Below, in pieces: positions 1 through 7,928 of a stretch of DNA of 63,044 bases; position 1 is the stretch's first letter; the number at the start of each line of letters is the position of its first letter. The notes beneath the pieces were generated by a model. That model was not told the origin of the DNA, did no database searches, and saw only the letters and a list, made by a program, of their open reading frames with translations. Both the position numbers and the translations under genes were made by a program. The DNA is from Methylobacterium oryzihabitans (GTDB taxonomy: Bacteria; Pseudomonadota; Alphaproteobacteria; Rhizobiales; Beijerinckiaceae): the NCBI RefSeq assembly GCF_004004555.2, contig NZ_SACP01000034.1:1-63044 (forward strand), written 5' to 3'.

Positions 1-98
1 CGCCGAGAAGCAGGACCCGGGCGTGGCACCAGGAGCGGTGGACGAAGAGCGGCGCGAAGGCCAGGATGAGCCCGGCGAAGCGGGCGGGCAGGCCAGGC
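1..98 (-). mobile_element. Transposase, N-terminal fragment cut by window edge
   Basis: A minus-strand frame starts at an ATG at 98 and runs off the left edge after about 32 residues. It begins MPGLPARF and contains FAPLFVHRSW, which matches in style the start of DDE transposases of the IS701-like kind ('LPARFAxLILAFAPLF...SWRHAQVLLLGA'). Only the N-terminus is visible, so intactness, terminal repeats and family cannot be settled. It lies beyond the cas2 end of the CRISPR locus, a common place for insertion sequences. No convincing terminal inverted repeat could be fixed in 99-240. Confidence 0.55.
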
Positions 99-240
99 AT
101 GGCGGTGTCTCTTGGTCGAAACAGCGCTAGCCTACCCGTCACGGCCGCTTCGTCACCCCCGCGCCACCAGGGCCTCAGACCCGCCAAAATTGGCCAAAGT
201 CGAGCTCAGGAGGTAAGGGTGTCACGGCTCGCGTGCGGCC

Positions 241-531
241 TCAGCCTCCGGCCTCGTCGGGATGAAACGCAACCAAAGGCAAGCCATCGTAGTCCACGGG
301 TTCTCGGCGGTTCTTGCCGCAGGTATCAAAAGCGTAGCCGGCATCGGTCTGGGCCGTCCAGGCGATGACCCCATTGCCACCCTCGATCCCGGCGCGCACT
401 TGGTCCCAGATCCGCTCGCGCGTGCGCCGTGAGTAGTGTCCGACATACACGCCGGCTCGAACCTCCACCAGCCAGACGGCGAGGCGGCCGCGGAGTCGCG
501 GCGGTGCGTTCTCGACGATGACGACCATCAT
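241..531 (-). CDS. cas2e: Type I-E CRISPR endoribonuclease-fold protein Cas2e
   Basis: Cas2e is the structural dimer at the core of the Cas1-Cas2 integrase, which inserts new spacers at the leader end of the array. The 96-residue product begins MMVVIVENAPPRLRGRL and keeps the I-E signature WLVEVRAGVYVG, then RRTRERIW and a closing PVDYDGLPLVAF. Length and motifs fit Cas2e and differ from the shorter Cas2 of other subtypes. It is the last gene of the leftward cas operon, 16 bases after the cas1e stop. An alternative start one codon downstream is equally possible. Confidence 0.93.
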   Translation of the reverse strand: MMVVIVENAPPRLRGRLAVWLVEVRAGVYVGHYSRRTRERIWDQVRAGIEGGNGVIAWTAQTDAGYAFDTCGKNRREPVDYDGLPLVAFHPDEAGG

Positions 532-547
532 CCCCTCGACCTCCGTC

Positions 548-1504
548 TCATCCGCGATGCCCCTCGTCGCCGGTTGGCATCTCGGTGAAAGACGGCGGCT
601 GAGCGTCCGCAGGCTCGCCCGGGGGCGGAAGACCGCCTGCGGTCAGCACATCCTCGATCGTCGGGATGATGCGTTCGAGCAGCCTCGACCGTCGGAAGGC
701 GTCGCGACACTCGCGCCGCACCACGCCTTCGACCGAGCCAGCCAGGTCGCCTCGTGCCGCACGGCCCGCGATGCGAAAGGCCGTCGGAACGACGGACTCG
801 AACTTGAACAGGTCGGCGACGTCGTAGACGAAGGACAGCGCTCGTCCCGAGTGCAGGAAGCCGATGGCAGGCGCATACCCGGCTGCGAGCACGGCAGCCT
901 CCGCGAGGCCATGGAGGCAGGCCGTCGCAGCGTAGAGGCAGCGGTTCGGAATGTCCGCAGCGTCCCAATCGCCGCGATCGTAGGAGCGCCGATGCCACGT
1001 CACGCCATTTTGCTGGGCGTGGATCTCGTAGAGCCGACGCACGCGCGCGCCCTCGATGCCGCGAAGCTGGTCGACGGAGCGTCGCTCCGGCGCCTCTTCC
1101 TCGAACCGCAGATGGAACATGCGGCGCACCACCTTCAAGCGTGCGGTCTCGTCGAGGGCGAGCTTGGCCTGCCAGAGCAGGCGGTCGGACCGTGCGCCGC
1201 CGGGCTGCCCGGCCGCGTAGAGTCGGACGCCCGCTTCACCGACCCAGACGAGAAGGGTGCCGGCCCGCGCCGCCAACGCCACGGCCGCGTGGCTGACCCG
1301 CGTGCCGGGCTCCAGCATCAGGCACACGAGGCCGCCGACCGGGATCTGCGTGCGTACGCCGCGCTCGTCGACCACGACGAAGGCACCGTCGAGGACGTCG
1401 AGTCGACCTTTCTCGATGAAGATCATCGAGGAGCGGTCCCGGATCGGGATCGGCTTCGGCGGCGGCAGGCCGGGTAGCCCGGCCGGGGGCCTGGTTGGAC
1501 TCAT
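548..1504 (-). CDS. cas1e: Type I-E CRISPR integrase Cas1e
   Basis: Cas1e is the catalytic subunit of the spacer integrase (318 residues). The expected metal-binding residues are visible in context: Glu in RRLYEIHAQQNG, His in GFLHSGRALSF and Asp in VYDVADLFKFE. The frame stays open far upstream across cas6e, but the ATG at 1504 is chosen because it overlaps the cas6e stop in an ATGA junction and gives a normal Cas1e length. A proline-rich N-terminus (PTRPPAGLPGLPPPKPIP) precedes the conserved domain, as in many Cas1e proteins. It is translationally coupled to cas6e and followed closely by cas2e. Confidence 0.93.
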   Translation of the reverse strand: MSPTRPPAGLPGLPPPKPIPIRDRSSMIFIEKGRLDVLDGAFVVVDERGVRTQIPVGGLVCLMLEPGTRVSHAAVALAARAGTLLVWVGEAGVRLYAAGQPGGARSDRLLWQAKLALDETARLKVVRRMFHLRFEEEAPERRSVDQLRGIEGARVRRLYEIHAQQNGVTWHRRSYDRGDWDAADIPNRCLYAATACLHGLAEAAVLAAGYAPAIGFLHSGRALSFVYDVADLFKFESVVPTAFRIAGRAARGDLAGSVEGVVRRECRDAFRRSRLLERIIPTIEDVLTAGGLPPPGEPADAQPPSFTEMPTGDEGHRG

Positions 1505-2226
1505 GGCCGCCGGATCAGCATCAGCCCGCAGCCGAAGGCCTTGGCACGGCCGAAGCCGCGGGCCAGAGCCGCGAGGAACGCGGCCGGATCCTCGACTACG
1601 AGTTCGCCCTCGAAATCCAGCGAGGAGAAGCGGACGGGCCTGCCCCCGTCGCGCGGCAGGACGCGCCACGCATCGCCGTCCACCCGCAGGAGCGGCCGCG
1701 ATCCGCCCTCGCCTTCCGCCTCCTCGGCGAGGCGGAACCCGGCGCCGGCGCCCTGACGCCGGAGCCAGTGGGCGCCGACCGCCTGCGTGACCGCATCGCG
1801 CTCCCCTCCCCGCGCCTCCCGGGGCAGGTCGCGCAGCGCCCGGGCCAGGGGGTCGATCCGCTTGCCGCGCTGCCCGTGCGGCCGCATCTCCGAGGCGCCC
1901 GGACTGGCGCGGAGCCGGAAGCGCAGCCGCTGGCCCGGCGACAGGGCGGGCGCGAAGACCTTGGGCTCGTCGATCTCGAACAGGCCGCGCAGGTCCTCGG
2001 GCGGGCGGGCCGAGAGGACTAGGAACGTGGTGCGCTGCCAACCCGCCCCGCCGTCCTCCCGCCACAGGAAGTCGCGGGAGCGGTCGGGAGCGTCGGCGAA
2101 CAGCGACCAGATCAGCCGGTGCGCGGCCGCGATGCGGGCATTGTCCTCCGGCGGCATCAGAAGGTGCGCGAGGGCGGCCGTATCGGGGGCGCGGGCCAGG
2201 CGGATGCGGCTGAGATACAGGCTCAC
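1501..2226 (-). CDS. cas6e: CRISPR RNA endoribonuclease Cas6e (CasE)
   Basis: Cas6e cleaves the pre-crRNA at the base of each repeat hairpin and stays bound as a Cascade subunit. The 241-residue protein starts with SLYLSRIRLAR after a GTG codon at 2226. It contains AHRLIWSLF near residue 35, where the catalytic His of the family lies. It ends in the glycine-rich RNA-binding loop GFGRAKAFGCGLMLI. The GTG start is preferred because it overlaps the cas5e stop (GTGA). The palindromic repeats of the adjacent array are the expected substrate. Confidence 0.9.
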   Translation of the reverse strand: MSLYLSRIRLARAPDTAALAHLLMPPEDNARIAAAHRLIWSLFADAPDRSRDFLWREDGGAGWQRTTFLVLSARPPEDLRGLFEIDEPKVFAPALSPGQRLRFRLRASPGASEMRPHGQRGKRIDPLARALRDLPREARGGERDAVTQAVGAHWLRRQGAGAGFRLAEEAEGEGGSRPLLRVDGDAWRVLPRDGGRPVRFSSLDFEGELVVEDPAAFLAALARGFGRAKAFGCGLMLIRRP

Positions 2227-3044
2227 GAGGCCGGCTCCGGCTCGGACGAGGCGCCAGCGGGTGAGGCCACGATCTCGTCGCGCAGCGTGAAGTGGCGCCG
2301 CAGGCGGCTCGCCACGCGGTCGCGGCGGCGCTCGACCCGGTCGATGCGGAAATCGGGGGCCAGCAGCGGCGCGAGGTCGGCGTCCGCGTAGAGCCGCGCT
2401 TCGGCGGACCGCCGCATCGACGCGAGTGGAGCGAACGGATCGAACCCGCCCTCCGGTGCGGAGGAAGGAGGCGTGTCGAGGAGCGGGGCGAGGCGGTCGA
2501 CCGCCTCGGCGCAGCGGGGCGCGGGCGGGCGGCCGAGGGGGCAGGACTTGCGGCCGAGATAGAGCGTGTAGACCGGCCGTCGCAGGGCCTGCGCCAGCAC
2601 GGCCGGGGCGGGCGCGTCCGACGCGACCCGCACCAGGGCCACGTCCACCCACAGGTCCTCCCGGTAGTCGCGGAACGACAGCAGGGTGTTGAGCCGGTGC
2701 GCGGGCCGGTCGAGCGCGTCCCGCCGCGTGGCGTAGGCGGCCTTGCGGTCGGCGGGGGGAGCCTGGACGGTGTGGTAGTCGGTGACCAGGGTGCCGCCGA
2801 GCCTGACCCGCTGGGCCAGCCGGTAGCCACGATCGAGGCCCGCATGCCCCGCCTCGTCGGCCCGGTCCAGCCCGAGCGCAGCCCCGACGAGGCCGAGGAT
2901 CGCCGAGCGGGCCGGCCGGTCGAAGCCGCCGCGCCGTTCGCCCACCGCGAGGTCGCCCAGGGCGGCGAATGGGGCGTAGAGCGTGAAGGCGAGGCCGTCC
3001 GGCACGGGCATCGCGCGCTCGTCTGACCGGCGCAGGGCGGTCAT
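2223..3044 (-). CDS. cas5e: Cascade subunit Cas5e (CasD)
   Basis: Cas5e holds the 5' handle of the crRNA in Cascade. The 273-residue product has the RAMP-like N-terminus LAFTLYAPFAALGD, the family motif RPARSAILGLVGAALGL, DYHTVQ near residue 95 and RRPVYTLYLGRKSCPLG in the middle, all typical of Cas5e. The ATG at 3044 overlaps the cas7e stop; a second in-frame ATG at 3011 (MPVPDG) would give a start closer to the conserved region. The gene overlaps cas6e by four bases, so the block is likely one transcript. Confidence 0.92.
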   Translation of the reverse strand: MTALRRSDERAMPVPDGLAFTLYAPFAALGDLAVGERRGGFDRPARSAILGLVGAALGLDRADEAGHAGLDRGYRLAQRVRLGGTLVTDYHTVQAPPADRKAAYATRRDALDRPAHRLNTLLSFRDYREDLWVDVALVRVASDAPAPAVLAQALRRPVYTLYLGRKSCPLGRPPAPRCAEAVDRLAPLLDTPPSSAPEGGFDPFAPLASMRRSAEARLYADADLAPLLAPDFRIDRVERRRDRVASRLRRHFTLRDEIVASPAGASSEPEPAS

Positions 3045-4081
3045 CGGGCGGCCAGGGCGATCAGGCCGGCGAGGGTGCCCTGCCCTGCCGGCACGTCCAT
3101 CTCCGCGGTCTCGGCGTCGCTGCCATAGGCGCGGGCGAACTGGTCCCGCGTCGCCCTCAGCCGGGCGACGGAGTCCTGGAGCACGTCCTCGCCGCCGACC
3201 GGCTTGAGGAAGGCCGCGGCGAGGCTGCGGGGGGCCTCCTCGCCGCGCTCGACCAGTCCGTAGCTGGCATAGGCGCGGCTCGCGAAGCTCGCCTGCTTGC
3301 CGCGCGGACCCACCGTGGCCGCTGCCTGGACGAGGGCGGCGAGACCGCGGCGGGCGAGCGCCTCGTCGCCGCCGAGGTTGCGGACCAGCAGGTCGCGGTC
3401 GATGCACAGGTAGAGATAGAAGGTGCCGGCCCCGAACCCGGCCTCGCCGACGAAGCCCGCCCCGGCATCCTCGGCCGGCGTCTTCAGGTCGTCGACGGCG
3501 GTGTAGTAGTCGTCCTCGACGATGGCGCGGTGGGTGGTGACGGCATGGGCGACCTGCACCGCTGCCTCGCGGTTGAAGTCGGGGTCGTCGGCCAGCATGC
3601 GCCCGAACATCCCGATGTCGACGGCACCGTCCACCGGCTTGAGGAGCGGCGTCCGCGACAGGTCGACCTCCCCGCCGGCGGCGATCCGCTCGGCCAGCGC
3701 CAGGGCGGCCGCACGCTCCTCGGCCGACACGAAGACGAGTTGCTCGATCCGGGCCGGCTTCCGGTCGGTCTCGGGCTTGATCTTGCCGAACACGTCGCCG
3801 ACGGCGCGCGCCGCCCGGAGCGCCGCGTCGGCCGCGATGCCTTGCCCGACGAGATGCCGCTCGATCTCCTCGCCGAGCCGCTGCGTCCTCTCGCCGAGAT
3901 GGCCGTGAAGGGCGCTCCGGAAGGCGTCGGAGGTTCGCCATGCCCGCTTGAGGGCCTGCGAGGAGACCCGCAGGCGATCGACGTTGCCGAAGCGGGCCGT
4001 CTTCGGCCGCCCGGTATCGTCGCGGTTGAGGTTGGCCGGCGGATAGGCGGTCAGCCAGTGCAACTGCACGAAGATGGTCAT
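3041..4081 (-). CDS. cas7e: Cascade backbone subunit Cas7e (CasC)
   Basis: Cas7e polymerises along the crRNA to form the Cascade backbone (six copies in the E. coli complex). The 346-residue sequence opens MTIFVQLHWLTAYPPANLNRDD and shows GRPKTARFG and RLRVSSQALKRAWR, the family hallmark. DNFNREAAVQVAHA-type and YYTAVDDL segments follow. Length matches the usual 350-370 residues. It lies 30 bases downstream of cas11 and overlaps cas5e by four bases. Confidence 0.94.
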   Translation of the reverse strand: MTIFVQLHWLTAYPPANLNRDDTGRPKTARFGNVDRLRVSSQALKRAWRTSDAFRSALHGHLGERTQRLGEEIERHLVGQGIAADAALRAARAVGDVFGKIKPETDRKPARIEQLVFVSAEERAAALALAERIAAGGEVDLSRTPLLKPVDGAVDIGMFGRMLADDPDFNREAAVQVAHAVTTHRAIVEDDYYTAVDDLKTPAEDAGAGFVGEAGFGAGTFYLYLCIDRDLLVRNLGGDEALARRGLAALVQAAATVGPRGKQASFASRAYASYGLVERGEEAPRSLAAAFLKPVGGEDVLQDSVARLRATRDQFARAYGSDAETAEMDVPAGQGTLAGLIALAAR

Positions 4082-4111
4082 GGCGCGGGGGGATCTCGAA
4101 AGGGGAAGCCG

Positions 4112-4723
4112 TCACACGGCCGGGAAGACGGCCTCGGAGGCCGCGCCGGCGGGCCGGCCGGGCGTCGCGTACTCGGCGGCGTAGTAGTCGTAGGCGAAGC
4201 GCGAGCGGGCCCGGTCGCCCGCGTCGGGGTCCAGCCAGTCGAGGAGCGTGACCGCGAGGCCGCCGACATCGACCGGCCGGTCGCCGGCCAGGTCGACGGC
4301 CCGTCGCATCTGGCGCAGCAGGTCGTCCGGATCGCGGGCCGTCAGCAGGCGCTTGAGCCGCAGCGGCGACAGCAGGGCCTGCGGCCCGTCCTTCGCCCGC
4401 CCCAGCACGGAGGCGAGGCCGCGCCCCGGGGCGTCGGTCCGGATGCGGGCGAGCACGCAGGCCGCGACGGCGACCGGGATCAGGGTCCTGTCCGCCCCCT
4501 GAGGCCCGAAGCCGAGTTCCCGATGAAGGGCGAACACGACCGGTTCGTCGAGGATGTCGACCGGTCCGTGGGCCCGGCGCAGGCGGGCGCGGCTGCCGCG
4601 GTCGAATAGCAGCGGCTCCGGCAGGCCCGCGCGACCGGGCGGCAGCCGCTGCCACCAGCGCCGGGCCAGCGCCCGCCGGTCCCGCGGCACCGTCCCGGTC
4701 TCGGGTGGGACCGGCCCGCTCAT
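4112..4723 (-). CDS. cas11e: Cascade small subunit Cas11e (CasB/Cse2)
   Basis: Cas11 (two copies in Cascade) stabilises the target strand and displaced strand of the R-loop. The 203-residue product has the family core ARRWWQRL, GSRARLRRAH, then LSPLRLKRLLTARDPDDLLRQMRRAV near residues 110-140, and a C-terminal YDYYA segment. The ATG at 4723 overlaps the cas8e stop codon, which decides the start although the frame is open further upstream. Confidence 0.88.
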   Translation of the reverse strand: MSGPVPPETGTVPRDRRALARRWWQRLPPGRAGLPEPLLFDRGSRARLRRAHGPVDILDEPVVFALHRELGFGPQGADRTLIPVAVAACVLARIRTDAPGRGLASVLGRAKDGPQALLSPLRLKRLLTARDPDDLLRQMRRAVDLAGDRPVDVGGLAVTLLDWLDPDAGDRARSRFAYDYYAAEYATPGRPAGAASEAVFPAV

Positions 4724-6390
4724 GCCGCCTTCCTGCGGGTCTTCACGACCTCCGGGACGGCGAGGTCGAGCGCCTTGAACAGGCCCTGGCCGAGCTTGCC
4801 CCATCCGTGCATCGCCGTGCCGAGATCGGCCCGTGCCTTGACGCGGGCCCGGATCGCCCGCTCGCCCAGTGCGTCGAGCCCGTCGAGCGGGATCAGGTCG
4901 TCGAACAGCGCGGCGGTGGTCCGTTGCAGCACGGCGAGCCACGCCCTGGCCGCCCCCAGCGAGACGAGGTTGGGCGCGGCGTCGCCGGTGCGGAGGTTCT
5001 TCGAGAGGTCTTCGAGCGCCTGCCCGAACGCAGTCTCGGTCCGCTCCCAGAACCGCGCCCGGGCGAGGTCCAGCACGCCGCCCTTCTCGACCGACGTCGC
5101 CTGCCGGACGAAGAAGCGCAGCAGCCCGTCCGCCTCGCGGGCGCCCGCCACCAGCCGACGCACGGCCCGGTCGTAGGGGGCGAAAAGCTCGCCCGGGACG
5201 AGATGGAGCGGCATTTCGCTCTCGATGAACTCGCGGGCCTTCATGTTGTCCATGTCGTAGCCGGCCGCGCGGAGGCGGGTGCCGAGGCGCGCAGAGGCAT
5301 CGAGGTCGCCCAGGCGCCGTCGGGCCAGCGTGACCGCCTCGGCGGCGAGGCGGTTGTCGCCGTCACCGTCGGCCACGAGCCCGACCCAGTGGCGGTAGCC
5401 GACTCGTCCGGGCTGACCATGCAGGGGCAGGAACGGCTCGGTCGGCTTGGCGCGGTAGTGCGGCGAGAGCGGGTGGCGGAACGCGGCGTAGCTCGTACCG
5501 TGCGGGCGGGTGCGGTAGACCCGCACCACGCCCGCGTCGATCCGGCCGGTGAGATCGCAGGGGCGGGCTTCCGGGTTCGGCTCGACGACGAGGCGGATGC
5601 GCCGCGGCATGCCCCAGAACGCCTGGAGCGGATCGGTGTCCTCGGGCGTGGTCGGGCGGCCCTTGTCCGAGACGCGGGTCGGCCCGAGCCAGGGAAACAC
5701 GCGCTCCGGCGCCACCGCCTCGCGCCGGTGCGGGACCGCGAGCCACAGGGTGCGCCAGAGCGGGATTGGGGTGCGCCGGTGCGGCATCGGATCGTCGCGC
5801 GCCTCGCCGCGCAGGGGCCCGGGCACCAGCAGCGTCGTCAGCGGCCCGCCGCCCCGCACGGAGACGCGGTGGCCGGCCCCCCCCGAGGGCGCGTAGGTCT
5901 GGAGCGTGAACAGCGCCATCGCGGCGCCCGCCCGCGACAGGGTTTCGACGCCGCCGCGGCGGACGAAGTGGTCGAGGTTGCGCTTGACGGTGTTCGCGCC
6001 CGGCGCCTCGATCAGGAGTTGCATGACCGCCCTCGCCTCGCCTTCGTCCAGCGGGTCGAGATCCTGTCCGAAGCGCGGGCCGTCGCCATCGAGCACGAAG
6101 GCCGGCGCGACGGAGGCGAACGCCTCGTCCAGCCTCTCGGGCGGTGGGGGCGAGCGGAACCACGCCTCCCATTCGTCCTCGTCCGCGCGGTGGCCGCAGG
6201 TGGTCGCCAGCAACCCGATGAGGAATTCGCAGGTGGCGGCATCGAAATCGGCCCGGCCCCAGGCGGGCGCCACGACGGGATTCGTCGTGAGATCCGCCGT
6301 GATGGCCGCCGGCCGGATCAGGTCCTGCGCTCCATCGGCGCGCAGGACGGGGATCCAGGCTTCGGCCAGGAGGGAGAACGGTAGAATCAC
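4720..6390 (-). CDS. cas8e: Cascade large subunit Cas8e (CasA/Cse1)
   Basis: Cas8e recognises the PAM, opens target DNA and recruits Cas3. The protein (556 residues from the GTG at 6390) begins ILPFSLLAEAWIPVLRADG, matching the family start (...DNWIPV...). It contains ATCEFLIGLLATTCG in the N-terminal third, the GGGPLTTLL region, and a C-terminal four-helix part with RTGDAAPNLVSLGAARAWLAVLQR. A start at 6429 is also open, but the GTG places the conserved motif at the N-terminus with a purine-rich stretch just upstream. It is the first gene of the operon after the array. Confidence 0.9.
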   Translation of the reverse strand: MILPFSLLAEAWIPVLRADGAQDLIRPAAITADLTTNPVVAPAWGRADFDAATCEFLIGLLATTCGHRADEDEWEAWFRSPPPPERLDEAFASVAPAFVLDGDGPRFGQDLDPLDEGEARAVMQLLIEAPGANTVKRNLDHFVRRGGVETLSRAGAAMALFTLQTYAPSGGAGHRVSVRGGGPLTTLLVPGPLRGEARDDPMPHRRTPIPLWRTLWLAVPHRREAVAPERVFPWLGPTRVSDKGRPTTPEDTDPLQAFWGMPRRIRLVVEPNPEARPCDLTGRIDAGVVRVYRTRPHGTSYAAFRHPLSPHYRAKPTEPFLPLHGQPGRVGYRHWVGLVADGDGDNRLAAEAVTLARRRLGDLDASARLGTRLRAAGYDMDNMKAREFIESEMPLHLVPGELFAPYDRAVRRLVAGAREADGLLRFFVRQATSVEKGGVLDLARARFWERTETAFGQALEDLSKNLRTGDAAPNLVSLGAARAWLAVLQRTTAALFDDLIPLDGLDALGERAIRARVKARADLGTAMHGWGKLGQGLFKALDLAVPEVVKTRRKAA

Positions 6391-6605
6391 AGAGCCCCCA
6401 GGGCGTCGACTCAAGCGACCTTGTAGCAAGGGTTGCAGACGATCCGCTGGATCACAAGGCCCCTGCGGTAGCCACCGTGCAGTTTCATTCCTGGCATAGC
6501 GGAAAACACATCGTCTCCCCGTGAAAAAGTGGCACTGGGCCGGTCGCCCCAGAGAACTGCGAGCATGGATTGCCTCGGTGCAAGACCCGCAGCGGATCCG
6601 GTTTG
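6391..6605. other. Intergenic region between array tail and cas8e
   Basis: This 215-base stretch lies between the leader-distal end of the array and the cas8e start. It should contain the promoter and ribosome binding site of the cas8e-cas2 operon on the minus strand, or be read through from the array. A run of A residues at 6524-6529 stands out locally. It also holds a decayed repeat-like sequence (separate entry). No open frame here looks like a gene. Confidence 0.5.
6481..6509 (-). repeat. Degenerate CRISPR-repeat-like sequence
   Basis: Read on the minus strand this 29-base segment starts GTGTT, continues TTCCGC and later reads GGAATGAA. It agrees with the array repeat at about 18 of 29 positions when aligned by eye, and the outer parts of the hairpin remain partly pairable. 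It lies 96 bases beyond the last recognisable repeat, on the cas8e side. It could be a decayed terminal repeat, or a pseudo-repeat of a cas-regulating RNA. Chance similarity is not excluded. Confidence 0.35.
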
Positions 6606-7794
6606 AGGTTCATCCCCGCGCCTGCGGGGAACACGAGGAATGGGCGGAACTGGTCTGGTCGATCAGCGGTTCATCCCCGCGCTTGCAGGGAACACTCCAG
6701 CGCAGCAGCTTCCCGCGCGTTCTCCAGCGGTTCATCCCCGCGCCTGCAGGGAACACTCCGAGCGCACCATGCTGATGTAGTTCTGACCCGGTTCATCCCC
6801 GCGCCTGCGGGGGACACTGCTCAATCTCGGCGAGGATCGTGGTCAGGGGCGGTTCATCCCCGCGCCTGCGGGGGACACGCGCGAGGGGGGACTCGCCGGA
6901 GGCCGAGACCGCGGTTCATCCCCGCGCCTGCGGGGAACACGACGTCGACCGCTGCATCGCCTGCAACATCCCCGGTTCATCCCCGCGCCTGCGGGGAACA
7001 CTAGGGATCGTCTATGCGGAGGGCTGCCTTGAACGGTTCATCCCCGCGCCTGCGGGGAACACCGCATCGAGGCCGGTCCGAGGACGCCGTCAGCCGGTTC
7101 ATCCCCGCGCCTGCGGGGAACACGAGAGCGCCGCGAGGAGGCGGTCGCAGTAAGGCGGTTCATCCCCGCGCCTGCGGGGAACACGCGATCTTATCCGCCA
7201 TCGGCCAGTCCTGCGCCGGTTCATCCCCGCGCCTGCGGGGAACACGACCCGCCTCGCTCCGATGGGACGACCGACGCCGGTTCATCCCCGCGCCTGCGGG
7301 GAACACATGGGCGTCACGCCGGACAGCGGGGTCGAGTTCGGTTCATCCCCGCGCCTGCGGGGAACACCTCTCGCACCTTTCGGCGCCGCCCCGGATTTCC
7401 GGTTCATCCCCGCGCCTGCGGGGAGCACCGACCGCCCCGCGGATCGCAGACCTGTAGCGCCGGTTCATCCCCGCGCCTGCGGGGAGCACGCCAGCTGCAC
7501 CTGGGTCGGAAAGCAGCTCCCCGGTTCATCCCCGCGCCTGTGGGGAGCACCTGCTCGGCGGCGCGCTCGGACAGCCCGGTCGCGGTTCATCCCCGCGCCT
7601 GCGGGGAGCACAAGCCGAAGGGAGCGCGCGCCATGGGTGCCTACGGTTCATCCCCGCGCCTGCGGGGAGCACGCCCGATCCTTCGCCGTCGGGAAGTACC
7701 GGAGCGGTTCATCCCCGCGCCTGCGGGGAGCACAACGACAAGGCCGTGGTCGCCGCGCTCGCCGACGGTTCATCCCCGCGCCTGCGGGGAGCAC
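6606..7794 (-). CRISPR. Type I-E CRISPR array, 20 repeats and 19 spacers
   Basis: Twenty 29-base repeats start at 6606, 6667, 6728, 6789, 6850, 6912 and then every 61 bases to 7766. Spacers are 32 bases, except one of 33 (6879-6911). In transcript orientation (minus) the repeat begins GTGTTCCCCGC and ends GGGGATGAACCG, the I-E form with a CCCCGC/GCGGGG hairpin. The leader is therefore on the right. The seven leader-proximal repeats (7400-7794) read GTGCT instead of GTGTT. The leader-distal repeats at 6606, 6667, 6728, 6789 and 6850 carry point changes, as expected for old array ends. The repeat at 7522 has a private change in the hairpin. Confidence 0.98.
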
Positions 7795-7928
7795 TCTTCC
7801 GGGAAGCTGTTGATGCAGCTCACCTTTCACGATGTCAAAAAACCCACCAACGTTCCGCGTTCGTTCGCGACAGGCGCCGGAGGCTCGATCATGATCCGGA
7901 TTGGGGACGCAGGCCAGGGGGTTACCCC
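7795..7928 (-). promoter_or_regulatory. CRISPR leader with promoter and IHF-like site
   Basis: This AT-richer 134-base segment lies between the newest repeat and the cas3 stop. On the minus strand it has a perfect -35 TTGACA (7833-7838) after a T-run. A weak -10 CATCAA lies 17 bases on (7810-7815). That element overlaps ATCAACAGCTT (7804-7814), close to the IHF consensus WATCAANNNNTTR. In E. coli I-E leaders IHF bends DNA about this far from the first repeat to guide Cas1-Cas2. Function here is inferred from position and motif only. Confidence 0.65.

Noticed and set aside
1505..2845. Upstream extension of the cas1e frame
   Set aside because: It is Pro/Arg-rich shadow sequence over cas6e and cas5e; the ATG at 1504 gives a normal Cas1e and overlaps the cas6e stop.
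6521..7813. Open frames through the CRISPR array encoding repeated peptides such as RFIPAPAGNT and VHPRACGEH
   Set aside because: They arise only because the repeat lacks stops in several frames. The 61-base periodicity and palindromic repeats show this is a CRISPR array.
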